NCBI GenBank assembly: GCA_947630415.1
Contig: CANRHM010000035.1
Span: 1-11,723 of the forward strand
Length of the DNA stretch: 11,723 nucleotides
Source: an uncultured Bacilli bacterium
GTDB lineage: Bacteria; Bacillota_I; Bacilli_A; RF39; UBA660
Direction: 5' to 3'
Shown here: positions 1-6,135 of the stretch, in pieces
How positions within the stretch are numbered: the stretch's first letter is position 1
Layout: each line of letters begins with the position of its first letter
The notes under the pieces: generated by a model
Seen by the model: the letters and a program-made list of their open reading frames with translations, nothing else
The model's database searches: none
What the model was told of the DNA's origin: nothing
Position numbers and translations under genes: made by a program

Positions 1-932
1 TCGTCGTCAATATTTTTCTTATTTTTATATAAGGTAGAAGTTTCATCATTAAATAAATACTTTTTAATTCTCTTTGTTAAAAGTTTTATTTCCTTACCAA
101 GTTCATTATTTTTAATTGAATTATATTTTATTTTTTTAGCAACTTGACTATTACTCTCTCTATACTCTTTTAATAATTTACCAAGTTTTAAAATATCTTC
201 TTCGATATATATTTCATTAATGTTCCGTAAGGCAAAATTTTTATCTTTAGGATTAAAATATGATTTTAGATAATCAATATCTTCATTAGTTTTCTTTAAT
301 ATAGGTGTATAATATTTTTCCTTTTCAATAGCAAGTTCTACTAATCTTTTTAAGTATCGTTGTTCATCAAGACTAATTTTACCCTTTCTTCTATAACCTA
401 TCTTTTTATCAGTACATTTATAATTAGGACATTTTTCTATAAACGCAAAATGAATATGAGGTTGATGTTCCCTATTTGTATGTATAGAAAAAACATAACT
501 CATATTTTTAATATCTTTGAATCCACAATACTTTAAGAATTGTGGCATTATTTCTTTTGCTACTTTTTGTTCTAATGTTTTAATATCAATATTTTCAAAA
601 AGATATTCCTTTTTAAAACTTAATATACCTTTCCATAAGTTAGAATTTACGATATATTTTTTATAATTTTCTTTAAGTCTTATAATATCTTTTTTAGTAG
701 CATAAGAACCATTTTCTAATATAAGATTATAATTTTCGTTTCTAGTATGTCCCATATAATACTCAAACATTCCAACCGTCTTTTTCTTTTCATCAGAAAA
801 ATAATCTATCATATCATCAATGTCTTTTAAACGATTGTTTTTATAGTTTAAAGTTTTATTTGTGTTATCTCGTGAAGTAAGTGCTAAACAATATTTACTT
901 TTAAAAATAACATTAGGACTTTTATTATTCAT
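1..932 (-). CDS. MobP/MobL-type relaxase, N-terminal part (cut by window edge)
   Basis: Open frame from ATG at 932 to the left edge with no stop, about 310 residues visible. Relaxases of the HUH superfamily nick one strand at oriT and stay covalently bound through a tyrosine. The HUH-type histidine cluster is seen as HQPHIH at residues 156-161, with another His at 151, on a hydrophobic strand (FAFIE). The N-terminus (SPNVIFKSKY), the YFSDEKKKT stretch near residue 44 and the Tyr pair at 58-59 resemble Bacillota MobP2/MobP3 ('MobL') relaxases; which Tyr is catalytic is not clear. After residue 180 the chain is Lys/Glu-rich and probably helical. The start has AAGGAT eight or nine bases upstream and overlaps the stop of the preceding ribbon-helix-helix gene by 8 bases, implying translational coupling. 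Family assignment is firm, subfamily is inference. Confidence 0.87.
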   Translation of the reverse strand, partial: MNNKSPNVIFKSKYCLALTSRDNTNKTLNYKNNRLKDIDDMIDYFSDEKKKTVGMFEYYMGHTRNENYNLILENGSYATKKDIIRLKENYKKYIVNSNLWKGILSFKKEYLFENIDIKTLEQKVAKEIMPQFLKYCGFKDIKNMSYVFSIHTNREHQPHIHFAFIEKCPNYKCTDKKIGYRRKGKISLDEQRYLKRLVELAIEKEKYYTPILKKTNEDIDYLKSYFNPKDKNFALRNINEIYIEEDILKLGKLLKEYRESNSQVAKKIKYNSIKNNELGKEIKLLTKRIKKYLFNDETSTLYKNKKNIDD

Positions 933-1254
933 TAAAATTATCCTTATTATTTAAAACTTCATTAAGACATTTATCTTCTTTAATATCAGCATTAGCTAAA
1001 TAACCAAAATTGGCAAAATGTTGTTGTGATAATAAAAAATGTTTATTTTGTTTTTTAGCCAACTTTTCTAAATTATTATTTAATTTTTCTAATATTTTAT
1101 CTATATTTTTTAAATAATTTATTTCTTTAGGTTCGTTGATATATTTTTCAAGAATAGCATTAACAATTTTATTTGTGGAAGTAGAATTATCTTTTGCAAC
1201 TAAAAATAACCTATCATATATACTATCATCAATTCTAATTGTTAATTTCTTCAT
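925..1254 (-). CDS. Ribbon-helix-helix DNA-binding protein with coiled coil (MobC-like relaxosome accessory)
   Basis: A protein of about 109 residues. The N-terminus (KLTIRIDDSIYDRLFLVAKDN) has the short beta strand followed by two helices of the ribbon-helix-helix fold, up to about residue 42. It is followed by a heptad-like stretch (NIDKILEKLNNNLEKLAKKQ) that probably forms a coiled coil, then a polar tail. Such proteins next to relaxase genes usually bind oriT and help the relaxase melt or position the nick site (MobC/MbeC/ParG-like roles). I chose ATG at 1254, which has GGTGA just upstream; upstream in-frame GTG codons at 1263 and 1260 are possible. It overlaps the end of the preceding gene and the start of the relaxase gene, so the three are coupled. 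It is a paralogue in pattern of the 1683-1898 product. Confidence 0.8.
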   Translation of the reverse strand: MKKLTIRIDDSIYDRLFLVAKDNSTSTNKIVNAILEKYINEPKEINYLKNIDKILEKLNNNLEKLAKKQNKHFLLSQQHFANFGYLANADIKEDKCLNEVLNNKDNFNE

Positions 1255-1696
1255 ATTCACCACTTACATAATTTTTAATACTTAACTCACCTTTATCATT
1301 TTTATAAACAATAAGAATAGATCCATTCGGATCCTTTAGTATTTTTGTTACATAGTAAATAAGTTTCCTAGAATTAGCATTCTTATTTTTTTCTATTGCT
1401 TTATATGAATATTTGTTAGAATTATTAAAATAATTTTCACCAAACATTTTATATTTTTTTAACCAAGAATATAATCTTCGTTGTGGAGTTTTGGAATCTA
1501 ATATATTCATATCAAATCCACCAGCAACAAATATTTCTCTGGCAGTTTTTTCTTCGTGAGTTAGTTTTTCTTTTATCGCCCACATCTTAAAACTATTTTT
1601 ATATACTATCTGACTTTTATTTTTTATTCTTTCAACATTAGGATTACTTAATAATTTTTTTATTTCATAATCATTATATACTCTAACTTTCTTCAT
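1235..1696 (-). CDS. Helix-turn-helix protein related to IS3-type transposase OrfA heads
   Basis: A 153-residue basic protein. Residues 1-85 (YNDYEIKKLLSNPNVERIKNKS, then TAREIFVAGGF, then PQRRLYSWLKKY) match my recollection of the helix-turn-helix module that precedes IS3-like transposases in many Bacillota, with REIF-x-x-GGF as the helix-turn-helix core. The C-terminal 50 residues (RKLIYYVTKILKDPNGSILIVYKNDKGELSI) look like a small beta-rich unit I do not recognise. No transposase catalytic frame follows, so it appears to be a stand-alone DNA binder inside the mobilisation operon rather than part of an insertion sequence. GAGGT lies 8 bases before the ATG, and the gene overlaps the preceding ribbon-helix-helix gene by 14 bases. 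A regulatory or relaxosome role is inferred from position only. Confidence 0.72.
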   Translation of the reverse strand: MKKVRVYNDYEIKKLLSNPNVERIKNKSQIVYKNSFKMWAIKEKLTHEEKTAREIFVAGGFDMNILDSKTPQRRLYSWLKKYKMFGENYFNNSNKYSYKAIEKNKNANSRKLIYYVTKILKDPNGSILIVYKNDKGELSIKNYVSGEYEEINN

Positions 1697-1898
1697 CTTT
1701 TATTACCTCGCTTTTAATTAATTTATTTTGTTCTTCATAATATTTATCAAATCTATTTATATATGTTTGATAACCAAGTTCTACAATATAGTTAAGCATT
1801 TTCGTAAAGTTCATATTGTTTTTCTTTGCTAATAACTCAACTCTTGTTTTTAAGTTATCGTCCATTCTAATAGAAAATTTAACTATTCCCCTATTCAT
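1683..1898 (-). CDS. Small ribbon-helix-helix protein, first gene of the mobilisation operon
   Basis: A 71-residue protein. Residues 5-42 (IVKFSIRMDDNLKTRVELLA and following) fit a ribbon-helix-helix dimer: a basic beta strand for DNA contacts, then two helices. The tail is charged. The same pattern (IR-hydrophobic-DD...R...AK.N) recurs in the 925-1254 product, suggesting an old duplication. It has the strongest ribosome site of the window's left half, AGGAGG four bases before ATG, and directly follows the repeat-rich gap. Known relatives act as transcriptional autorepressors or oriT-binding accessory proteins; here either or both are plausible because a long inverted-repeat arm lies between the likely -35 and -10 of its promoter. 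Confidence 0.78.
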   Translation of the reverse strand: MNRGIVKFSIRMDDNLKTRVELLAKKNNMNFTKMLNYIVELGYQTYINRFDKYYEEQNKLIKSEVIKDEES

Positions 1899-1902
1899 AA
1901 AA

Positions 1903-1908
1903 CCTCCT
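1903..1908 (-). promoter_or_regulatory. Ribosome binding site AGGAGG of the mobilisation operon
   Basis: AGGAGG on the minus strand, four bases (TTTT) before the ATG at 1898. It fixes the start of the first ribbon-helix-helix gene; no alternative in-frame start has a comparable site. Confidence 0.8.
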
Positions 1909-1919
1909 ATTTCAAAATA

Positions 1920-1948
1920 TTTATAGTAGCCACTTTCTATATTTTTAA
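1920..1948 (-). promoter_or_regulatory. Putative sigma-A promoter of the mobilisation operon
   Basis: On the minus strand TTAAAA (1948-1943) and TATAAA (1925-1920) are separated by 17 bases, about 20 bases upstream of the start of the first mobilisation gene's leader. The -10 is good; the -35 matches TTGACA at four of six positions. The spacer is filled almost exactly by one arm of the long inverted repeat (1926-1941), which would make that repeat an operator. Promoter calls in AT-rich DNA are weak on their own; position upstream of a strong ribosome site and a multi-gene operon adds support. Confidence 0.45.
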
Positions 1949-2000
1949 GGGTATTTTCCCAATAAAAATATTAGATATTTTTAATGAGCATAAGATATAC

Positions 2001-2050
2001 GCCACCCAAATTCATTTTATCTACATAAATACGGCGATAAAATGGGTGGC
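2001..2050. repeat. Imperfect stem-loop, the most GC-rich structure of the gap
   Basis: GCCACCC (2001-2007) pairs with GGGTGGC (2044-2050), and ATTTTATC (2014-2021) pairs with GATAAAAT (2036-2043). A 6-base bulge (2008-2013) sits on one side and a 14-base loop in the middle (2022-2035). Imperfect stems of this size are the usual binding site of relaxases beside the nick. No T-run follows on either strand, so it is not an intrinsic terminator. Confidence 0.75.
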
Positions 2051-2056
2051 ATAACT

Positions 2057-2076
2057 ATTTTTGCACTTGCAAAAAT
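2057..2076. repeat. Short palindromic hairpin ATTTTTGC-ACTT-GCAAAAAT
   Basis: A perfect 8-bp stem with a 4-base loop, directly abutting the direct-repeat unit that begins at 2075. Because the T-tract lies inside the stem rather than after it, it does not have the layout of an intrinsic terminator; a protein-binding or strand-folding role at the transfer origin fits better, as inference. Confidence 0.7.
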
Positions 2077-2171
2077 GACTACTTTTCTTATAGAAAGTGG
2101 CTACTAACTATTAAAAATACCCTTATTTTAAACAAAAATTATGACTACTAAATTTATAGAAAGTGGCTACT
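2075..2171. repeat. Direct repeat, two 31-base units 66 bases apart
   Basis: Units at 2075-2105 and 2141-2171 share ATGACTACT, four variable bases, then TTATAGAAAGTGGCTACT, with 27 of 31 positions identical by my count. The second unit runs into the last codons and stop of the M23 gene. The spacing is about six helical turns. Iterated sites of this type are commonly bound by relaxosome accessory proteins. Confidence 0.85.
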
Positions 2172-3132
2172 TATGTAATTCATCATAATATTTTTGTGCT
2201 TCCTGCTTTTCTACAAAGTCATCATAATATTTGTCGTGTGGTTTTTCCAATTCAAATTGAGTATTGGAATTTTCTAAAGTAAAATCGATTAGTTGCATAC
2301 CATCAATCGTTTCCCTATTTGAATTTTCTACTTGATAATGTAAATGATTACCATTGGCATATCCAGTAGTTCCTACACTTGCTATTTCTGTCCAATGTTC
2401 TACTTCGTCCCCAACTTTTACCTTTGCACTATTAGGATAAAGATGAGCAAATATAACATAATAAGTTTCTTCATAATCTTTATTACATTTTATTGTAATT
2501 AAGTTTCCTATCTTGTTTCCACTTATCTCATAACTTACATTAGTGTCTTGTGTAAAAGTTACATCTTCCACTACTCCACTACAAACTGAATAAACGGGTG
2601 TTTCAGCTGCTACTGCTAAATCCCAACCACTATGAAAATCACTTATTTCAAAAATGGTTCTTTGTTCATTGTAATAGCTAGTTATAAGAAAGTCTTTATC
2701 TAGTGGCAAATTAAAATGTCCTGTACTAACTTCCAAATATTCTTTATTTTCATTTATATTAGTATCAGTACACGCTACCATATTTTTTACTCGTTGGTCC
2801 TCACAAACTGTTTTCATTTCTCTGGCAGTTTTTTGTTCTTTGTTTTGATTCATTGTATATAAAGTTTCTAATGCTAGAGTTGTATCTTCCAAATGAAAAT
2901 ATAAAAGTCTTTGCAGTGGCACATATCCATCTTTTAAATAATTATTTACTGCTAATAGATAAGCATCTGAATATTCAAGATTATTTTGTACTTTTTCTTT
3001 TGTAAGTTTAGCACCAAAAAAATCAAATAACATTAAGACACAACATAAAACTACTAAAATACAACCAATAAATAATACAGAGCTACCACAAATTACTTTT
3101 ATTAATATGTTCTTTTTCTTTTTAGATTGCAT
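2167..3132 (-). CDS. Membrane-anchored M23 (LytM-type) peptidoglycan endopeptidase
   Basis: A 321-residue protein with a Lys-rich N-terminus, one transmembrane segment (about residues 9-38, IKVICGSSVLFIGCILVVLC) and an extracellular C-terminal M23 domain (about 145-285). The zinc ligands of LytM-type enzymes are present: H167 and D171 in HSGWD, and H265 in the HLH motif; the catalytic histidines correspond to H230 (FAHL) and H263. It should cut peptide cross-links to open the wall for the conjugation channel. The middle region (40-145) is unrecognised and shows no clear lysozyme-like SLT domain, unlike many two-domain VirB1-type hydrolases. The start overlaps the preceding stop by one base (TAATG) and lacks a visible Shine-Dalgarno site, so it probably depends on termination-reinitiation. 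Its 3' end carries one copy of the oriT-region repeat. Confidence 0.88.
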   Translation of the reverse strand: MQSKKKKNILIKVICGSSVLFIGCILVVLCCVLMLFDFFGAKLTKEKVQNNLEYSDAYLLAVNNYLKDGYVPLQRLLYFHLEDTTLALETLYTMNQNKEQKTAREMKTVCEDQRVKNMVACTDTNINENKEYLEVSTGHFNLPLDKDFLITSYYNEQRTIFEISDFHSGWDLAVAAETPVYSVCSGVVEDVTFTQDTNVSYEISGNKIGNLITIKCNKDYEETYYVIFAHLYPNSAKVKVGDEVEHWTEIASVGTTGYANGNHLHYQVENSNRETIDGMQLIDFTLENSNTQFELEKPHDKYYDDFVEKQEAQKYYDELHK

Positions 3133-3317
3133 TATTTATATTTATAAAAAATGGAAGAATAATAATTCTTCCCTTTATCTAAAATTTCAATTATTTTTTC
3201 CTTTGGAATTAAGTCTAGCAAAAAATCCATAAATGATTCATTTGGATCTTCAAATTCTTCTTTATATATTCTTTTGAATTTATTTTTTAATGCAGTTTCA
3301 CTTAATATTCTTGTCAT
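3132..3317 (-). CDS. Small hypothetical protein between VirB4 and the M23 hydrolase
   Basis: A 61-residue, soluble-looking, helix-prone protein (RILSETALKNKFKRIYKEEF, then FMDFLLDLIPKEKIIEILDKG). I recognise no family. It is supported as a gene by its exact fit: the ATG overlaps the VirB4 stop by four bases (ATGA), with GGGTGA nine bases upstream, and its stop overlaps the M23 start. The last codons also contain a terminator-like hairpin (3153-3172). No signal peptide or membrane span is seen; a cytoplasmic partner of the channel ATPase is possible but unproven. Confidence 0.65.
   Translation of the reverse strand: MTRILSETALKNKFKRIYKEEFEDPNESFMDFLLDLIPKEKIIEILDKGKNYYSSIFYKYK
3143..3172 (-). 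terminator. Terminator-like hairpin in the 3' end of the 61-residue gene
   Basis: On the minus strand GGAAGAAT-TATT-ATTCTTCC (3172-3153) forms a perfect 8-bp stem with a 4-base loop and is followed by ATTTTTTAT. The stem is AT-rich and would be weak, so partial termination or attenuation before the M23 gene is the most that can be proposed. It lies inside codons for NYYSSIFY, so translating ribosomes would cover it. Confidence 0.3.
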
Positions 3318-5821
3318 TTTTCTTCTTCACCCATCTTTTCTAGTTCAAGTGGTGTAGCGAGTATTTTAATTCTTATTCTATTTTTAGAATTAATGGTAAG
3401 TAAAAACTCTCCCATTTCAGATTGCATTAAAAACTCTTTTTGAGTGTCAGTTAATGGGTTTTGATAAAACAATTTTAAGTATGTAGTTAAATCATCTTCT
3501 TTTAACATACCTACTAATTGATATTGACAATTATTAAAAATCGCCGTCGCACTTCTAACACTATCATCATCACCTAAAAAATCGTGAATACTTTGAGTTG
3601 CTGGAATAAATGCACCGTGATACTTTCTAATTCTTCGTGCGATTTGTTCAAATGTTAGTAAAACATCACTATCCGTATTTTTTAAATACAAATGAAATTC
3701 ATCTACTATTACAGCAATATTTTTTATTTCTCTTTTATCAGTTGTTTTATCATTTATAATTTTATTTCTTACAATAATATTATTTAAGTAAGTTAGTAAA
3801 TTTACTAATTGAGTTGTAATAATTCTTTTATTTTTACTATATAACAAATCCTTTACATTAAATGCTATTAAGTTTGATTCAAGATTAACCGAAGTATAAC
3901 CATTAAATAACATAGCATCAGTTCCTACTTTAAATCTATCCAGTAGTATTTCTAATTTATCAACAATTTTTAATTGTTCTTGATTAGTTATCATATTACG
4001 ATAATCTGGTAAGAAGTCGATTAAATCTGAAAAAATAGGATAATCTGTATTTTCTAATTTTTCCAAACTAGATATTTTAGTATTCTTTGTAATACCAAAT
4101 CTTTTATATAGTTTTTCAATCATATCAAGCATAACTACGACTTCGCTTTCTTTTATTTCTTCAAAAGCACACTTAATAAATGTTTCTAATGATCCTAAAT
4201 GTTTAGCAAGTGGACAATCATCATAGTTTATTGTATTCACTGCACCATCTTCCTTTTCTTCTTTATCACTTGGAAGAAATCTAACTTGTAATGGATTAAT
4301 TATTCCACCACTAGCAGAATACATATCAATATATTCGCCTTTATTTTTTCTAACTAATTCTTCATATTCGCCCTCAGCGTCAAATAAAAAGCACTTATTA
4401 CCACGATTAATTTCATTAATTATCATTTTTTTTAGAGTAAAGCTCTTACCACCACCAGTAGATGCAATAATGGCAAGATTACTTGATGGTCTAGTAGCGT
4501 CTTTATGATAAATATCAAAAATTATTGGTAGTGCCGTATGAATATCAGTTCCTATCATATAACCTGTTTCATCATTAAAATTAGTTATCGTTAAAGGGAA
4601 TGATGCTGAAAGAGTTAAACTTGGAAGATATATATGATAATCTTCAAAGCCAGTTTTATATAATTCAAATGCTTTCCAACCTTCCATTTGTCTTAATCTA
4701 GGTATATCTAACTTTATATGGAACACATCAGCAATTTTCTTTAATTCTTTAATTTTATCTTCTCTTTGCTTTTTATTACCATTTACTACAATAATAAAGT
4801 CAACTTCCTTAATTTTTTCATCACCATTTTTAATTTGCGTCATTAATGCTTGGAAGTTTTCTTTTTCCGTATCCATTTGAGTAGCATCAGATAATTTTCT
4901 TGTTGTACTTCTTTCAGATATTAAAAATTCATAATTGCTATCTAATCTTCTTACTAGTTCGTCAGTTGGTATAGTATCTTGTATATGAATACAACATCTA
5001 GTATCTGGAACATTAAATAATTCTTCAAAAAATAACTCATCAACAAATGGTGGAACATTTTTTATTGTAACAACTTGTATTTCTTCTTCATCTGCTTTGA
5101 TATGTCCAACATTTTCTCTTATGTAAAAAGGTGATATAAGTTCCGTTAAATCACTCCACATTAATTGTTCTAAATCAGCATTAGACATATAAAGATTAAC
5201 TAAGAATTGATATATTTCTAGTTTATTAGTCATTTCTTTAATATTTAATCTAGGTGTCATATTATAGCATTGCATTGTTACTTCTTCAGATAAATGTTCT
5301 AATGCTTTATCATTATCGCTTATTAATACAAAATAGTATCTACTTGTTGTTGTAAGATTTTGTTCTTCGAGTAATTCTAACCTATCATATCTTTCTTTTA
5401 AAAATGCGATTCTTTCTTCGTCATTAGAATTTTGTTCAATTAATTTTTGATAATAATCTTTATTAGCATTTAGATCTATTTTATCATCTAATTTGTAAAT
5501 TCTTAAATTTAAGTCTTTTAGCTGATATAAATACTTTAATTGATTAAAGAAATTATTTTTTTGAACATTAGAAGTTAATGATAAATCTATGGCATCCACC
5601 GAAAATACTCTGGCATAAGACTTATCACGAAGTATAATAAGACCATTATCGCCAACATAATCTACATTAATAAAACTACTAGCATTTCTAAATTTTTGCT
5701 TCATAGTTTTTTTAGTTAAATATACTTTCTTTAATTTTTCTCGCTTATTTGCGAAGTTTCTTATTACCCTTTCTTCTTTTAATTCCTTTTTTTCTTCTTT
5801 TCTTTTTTCTTTATTTTTCAC
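3314..5821 (-). CDS. virB4: VirB4-family type IV secretion ATPase
   Basis: About 835 residues, a normal length for Gram-positive VirB4/ConE/TcpF-type ATPases, which power substrate passage and channel assembly at the inner face of the membrane. The N-terminal half (about 30-430) is the VirB4/TrbE-type domain with no membrane span. The C-terminal P-loop domain has Walker A STGGGKS near 454-460 and Walker B IAVIVDEFHLYL with Asp-Glu near 707-708; RRIRKYHGAF and TQSIHDF follow, as in VirB4/TraG-like motors. It follows the VirB3-like gene with an overlap, the classic virB3-virB4 order. Two in-frame GTG starts exist, at 5827 and 5821; GGGTGA (5828-5833) abuts the first and is six bases from the second, so 5821 is preferred. 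The N-terminal 35 residues are highly charged. Confidence 0.95.
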   Translation of the reverse strand: MKNKEKRKEEKKELKEERVIRNFANKREKLKKVYLTKKTMKQKFRNASSFINVDYVGDNGLIILRDKSYARVFSVDAIDLSLTSNVQKNNFFNQLKYLYQLKDLNLRIYKLDDKIDLNANKDYYQKLIEQNSNDEERIAFLKERYDRLELLEEQNLTTTSRYYFVLISDNDKALEHLSEEVTMQCYNMTPRLNIKEMTNKLEIYQFLVNLYMSNADLEQLMWSDLTELISPFYIRENVGHIKADEEEIQVVTIKNVPPFVDELFFEELFNVPDTRCCIHIQDTIPTDELVRRLDSNYEFLISERSTTRKLSDATQMDTEKENFQALMTQIKNGDEKIKEVDFIIVVNGNKKQREDKIKELKKIADVFHIKLDIPRLRQMEGWKAFELYKTGFEDYHIYLPSLTLSASFPLTITNFNDETGYMIGTDIHTALPIIFDIYHKDATRPSSNLAIIASTGGGKSFTLKKMIINEINRGNKCFLFDAEGEYEELVRKNKGEYIDMYSASGGIINPLQVRFLPSDKEEKEDGAVNTINYDDCPLAKHLGSLETFIKCAFEEIKESEVVVMLDMIEKLYKRFGITKNTKISSLEKLENTDYPIFSDLIDFLPDYRNMITNQEQLKIVDKLEILLDRFKVGTDAMLFNGYTSVNLESNLIAFNVKDLLYSKNKRIITTQLVNLLTYLNNIIVRNKIINDKTTDKREIKNIAVIVDEFHLYLKNTDSDVLLTFEQIARRIRKYHGAFIPATQSIHDFLGDDDSVRSATAIFNNCQYQLVGMLKEDDLTTYLKLFYQNPLTDTQKEFLMQSEMGEFLLTINSKNRIRIKILATPLELEKMGEEEK

Positions 5822-6104
5822 ATTCACTCACCCGTCTTTCTATTTTATATACATATACTTTATCTCGCAATAAATATTTAATAATTAAACCTATTACCTT
5901 ATACATTCTATTTTTTTTACTAACATTAATTGGAAGTAAGCAAAAAATTCCAATCATAAAACCAATAATCGCTGGTATTTTTAGTGGAGTAAAACAAAAT
6001 AAAACAATAAAAGTTATAATCATAGGTAAACCAATAATAATATCAGTTGTTTCAATACCTCTAAAACCTAAATCTCGTCTAATTGATTTAACTGTTATAT
6101 ACAT
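5811..6104 (-). CDS. VirB3/PrgI-like inner membrane protein
   Basis: A 97-residue protein with two adjacent membrane spans (about 22-39, DIIIGLPMIITFIVLFCF, and 43-59, IPAIIGFMIGIFCLLPI), and basic N- and C-terminal parts. Size, hairpin topology and position immediately before VirB4 match VirB3/PrgI-type subunits, which dock the VirB4 ATPase to the channel; sequence similarity alone is too weak for me to be certain. It has a strong AGGAGG seven bases before the ATG. The end overlaps the VirB4 start. Confidence 0.75.
   Translation of the reverse strand: MYITVKSIRRDLGFRGIETTDIIIGLPMIITFIVLFCFTPLKIPAIIGFMIGIFCLLPINVSKKNRMYKVIGLIIKYLLRDKVYVYKIERRVSECEK
5828..5833 (-). promoter_or_regulatory. Ribosome binding site GGGTGA that decides the VirB4 start
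   Basis: GGGTGA lies inside the end of the VirB3-like gene, directly against GTG 5827 and six bases from GTG 5821. Normal spacing favours GTG 5821. A GTG start inside an overlap suggests VirB4 production is coupled to, and tuned by, translation of the VirB3-like gene. Confidence 0.55.
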
Positions 6105-6135
6105 TTTTATACCTCCTTCTTCTTAAATCTAAACA

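Larger units (their letters stand above)
1924..2106. repeat. Long-range 18-bp perfect inverted repeat
   Basis: Arms at 1924-1941 (TAGTAGCCACTTTCTATA) and 2089-2106 are exact reverse complements, with about 147 bases between them. The left arm lies in the putative mob promoter. The central GTAGCCACTTTCTATA motif occurs a third time at 2155-2170, in the same orientation as the right arm, so the gap carries three sites in total. Confidence 0.9.
1899..2166. other. Repeat-rich intergenic gap, candidate origin of transfer (oriT)
   Basis: This is the only sizeable non-coding gap in the window, and it sits between the mating-channel genes and the mobilisation operon. It contains: an 18-base perfect inverted repeat (1924-1941 with 2089-2106); a partial third copy running into the M23 gene end (2155-2171); a 12-base inverted pair TAAGGGTATTTT (1946-1957) with its complement (2114-2125); a 7+8 bp imperfect stem with GCCACCC/GGGTGGC (2001-2050); and a palindrome (2057-2076). 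Dense inverted repeats beside a relaxase operon and RHH genes are typical of oriT. No published nic consensus could be recognised, so the nick position is unknown. Confidence 0.55.

Noticed and set aside
1235..1696. Insertion sequence (IS3-like OrfA)
   Set aside because: No OrfB with a DDE domain follows, no terminal inverted repeats flank it, and it is embedded by overlaps in the mobilisation operon.
2057..2076. Intrinsic terminator of the M23 gene
   Set aside because: The palindrome has its T-tract inside the stem and no T-run after it on the minus strand; it fits a structural site better.
1899..2172. CRISPR array
   Set aside because: Only three repeat copies with mixed orientation and unequal spacing, no spacers of constant size and no cas genes.
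5749..6126. Plus-strand open frame of 125 codons opposite the VirB4/VirB3 junction
   Set aside because: It lies antisense to two well-supported overlapping genes, has low-complexity hydrophobic composition arising from AT-rich antisense codons, and has no matching ribosome site or neighbour.
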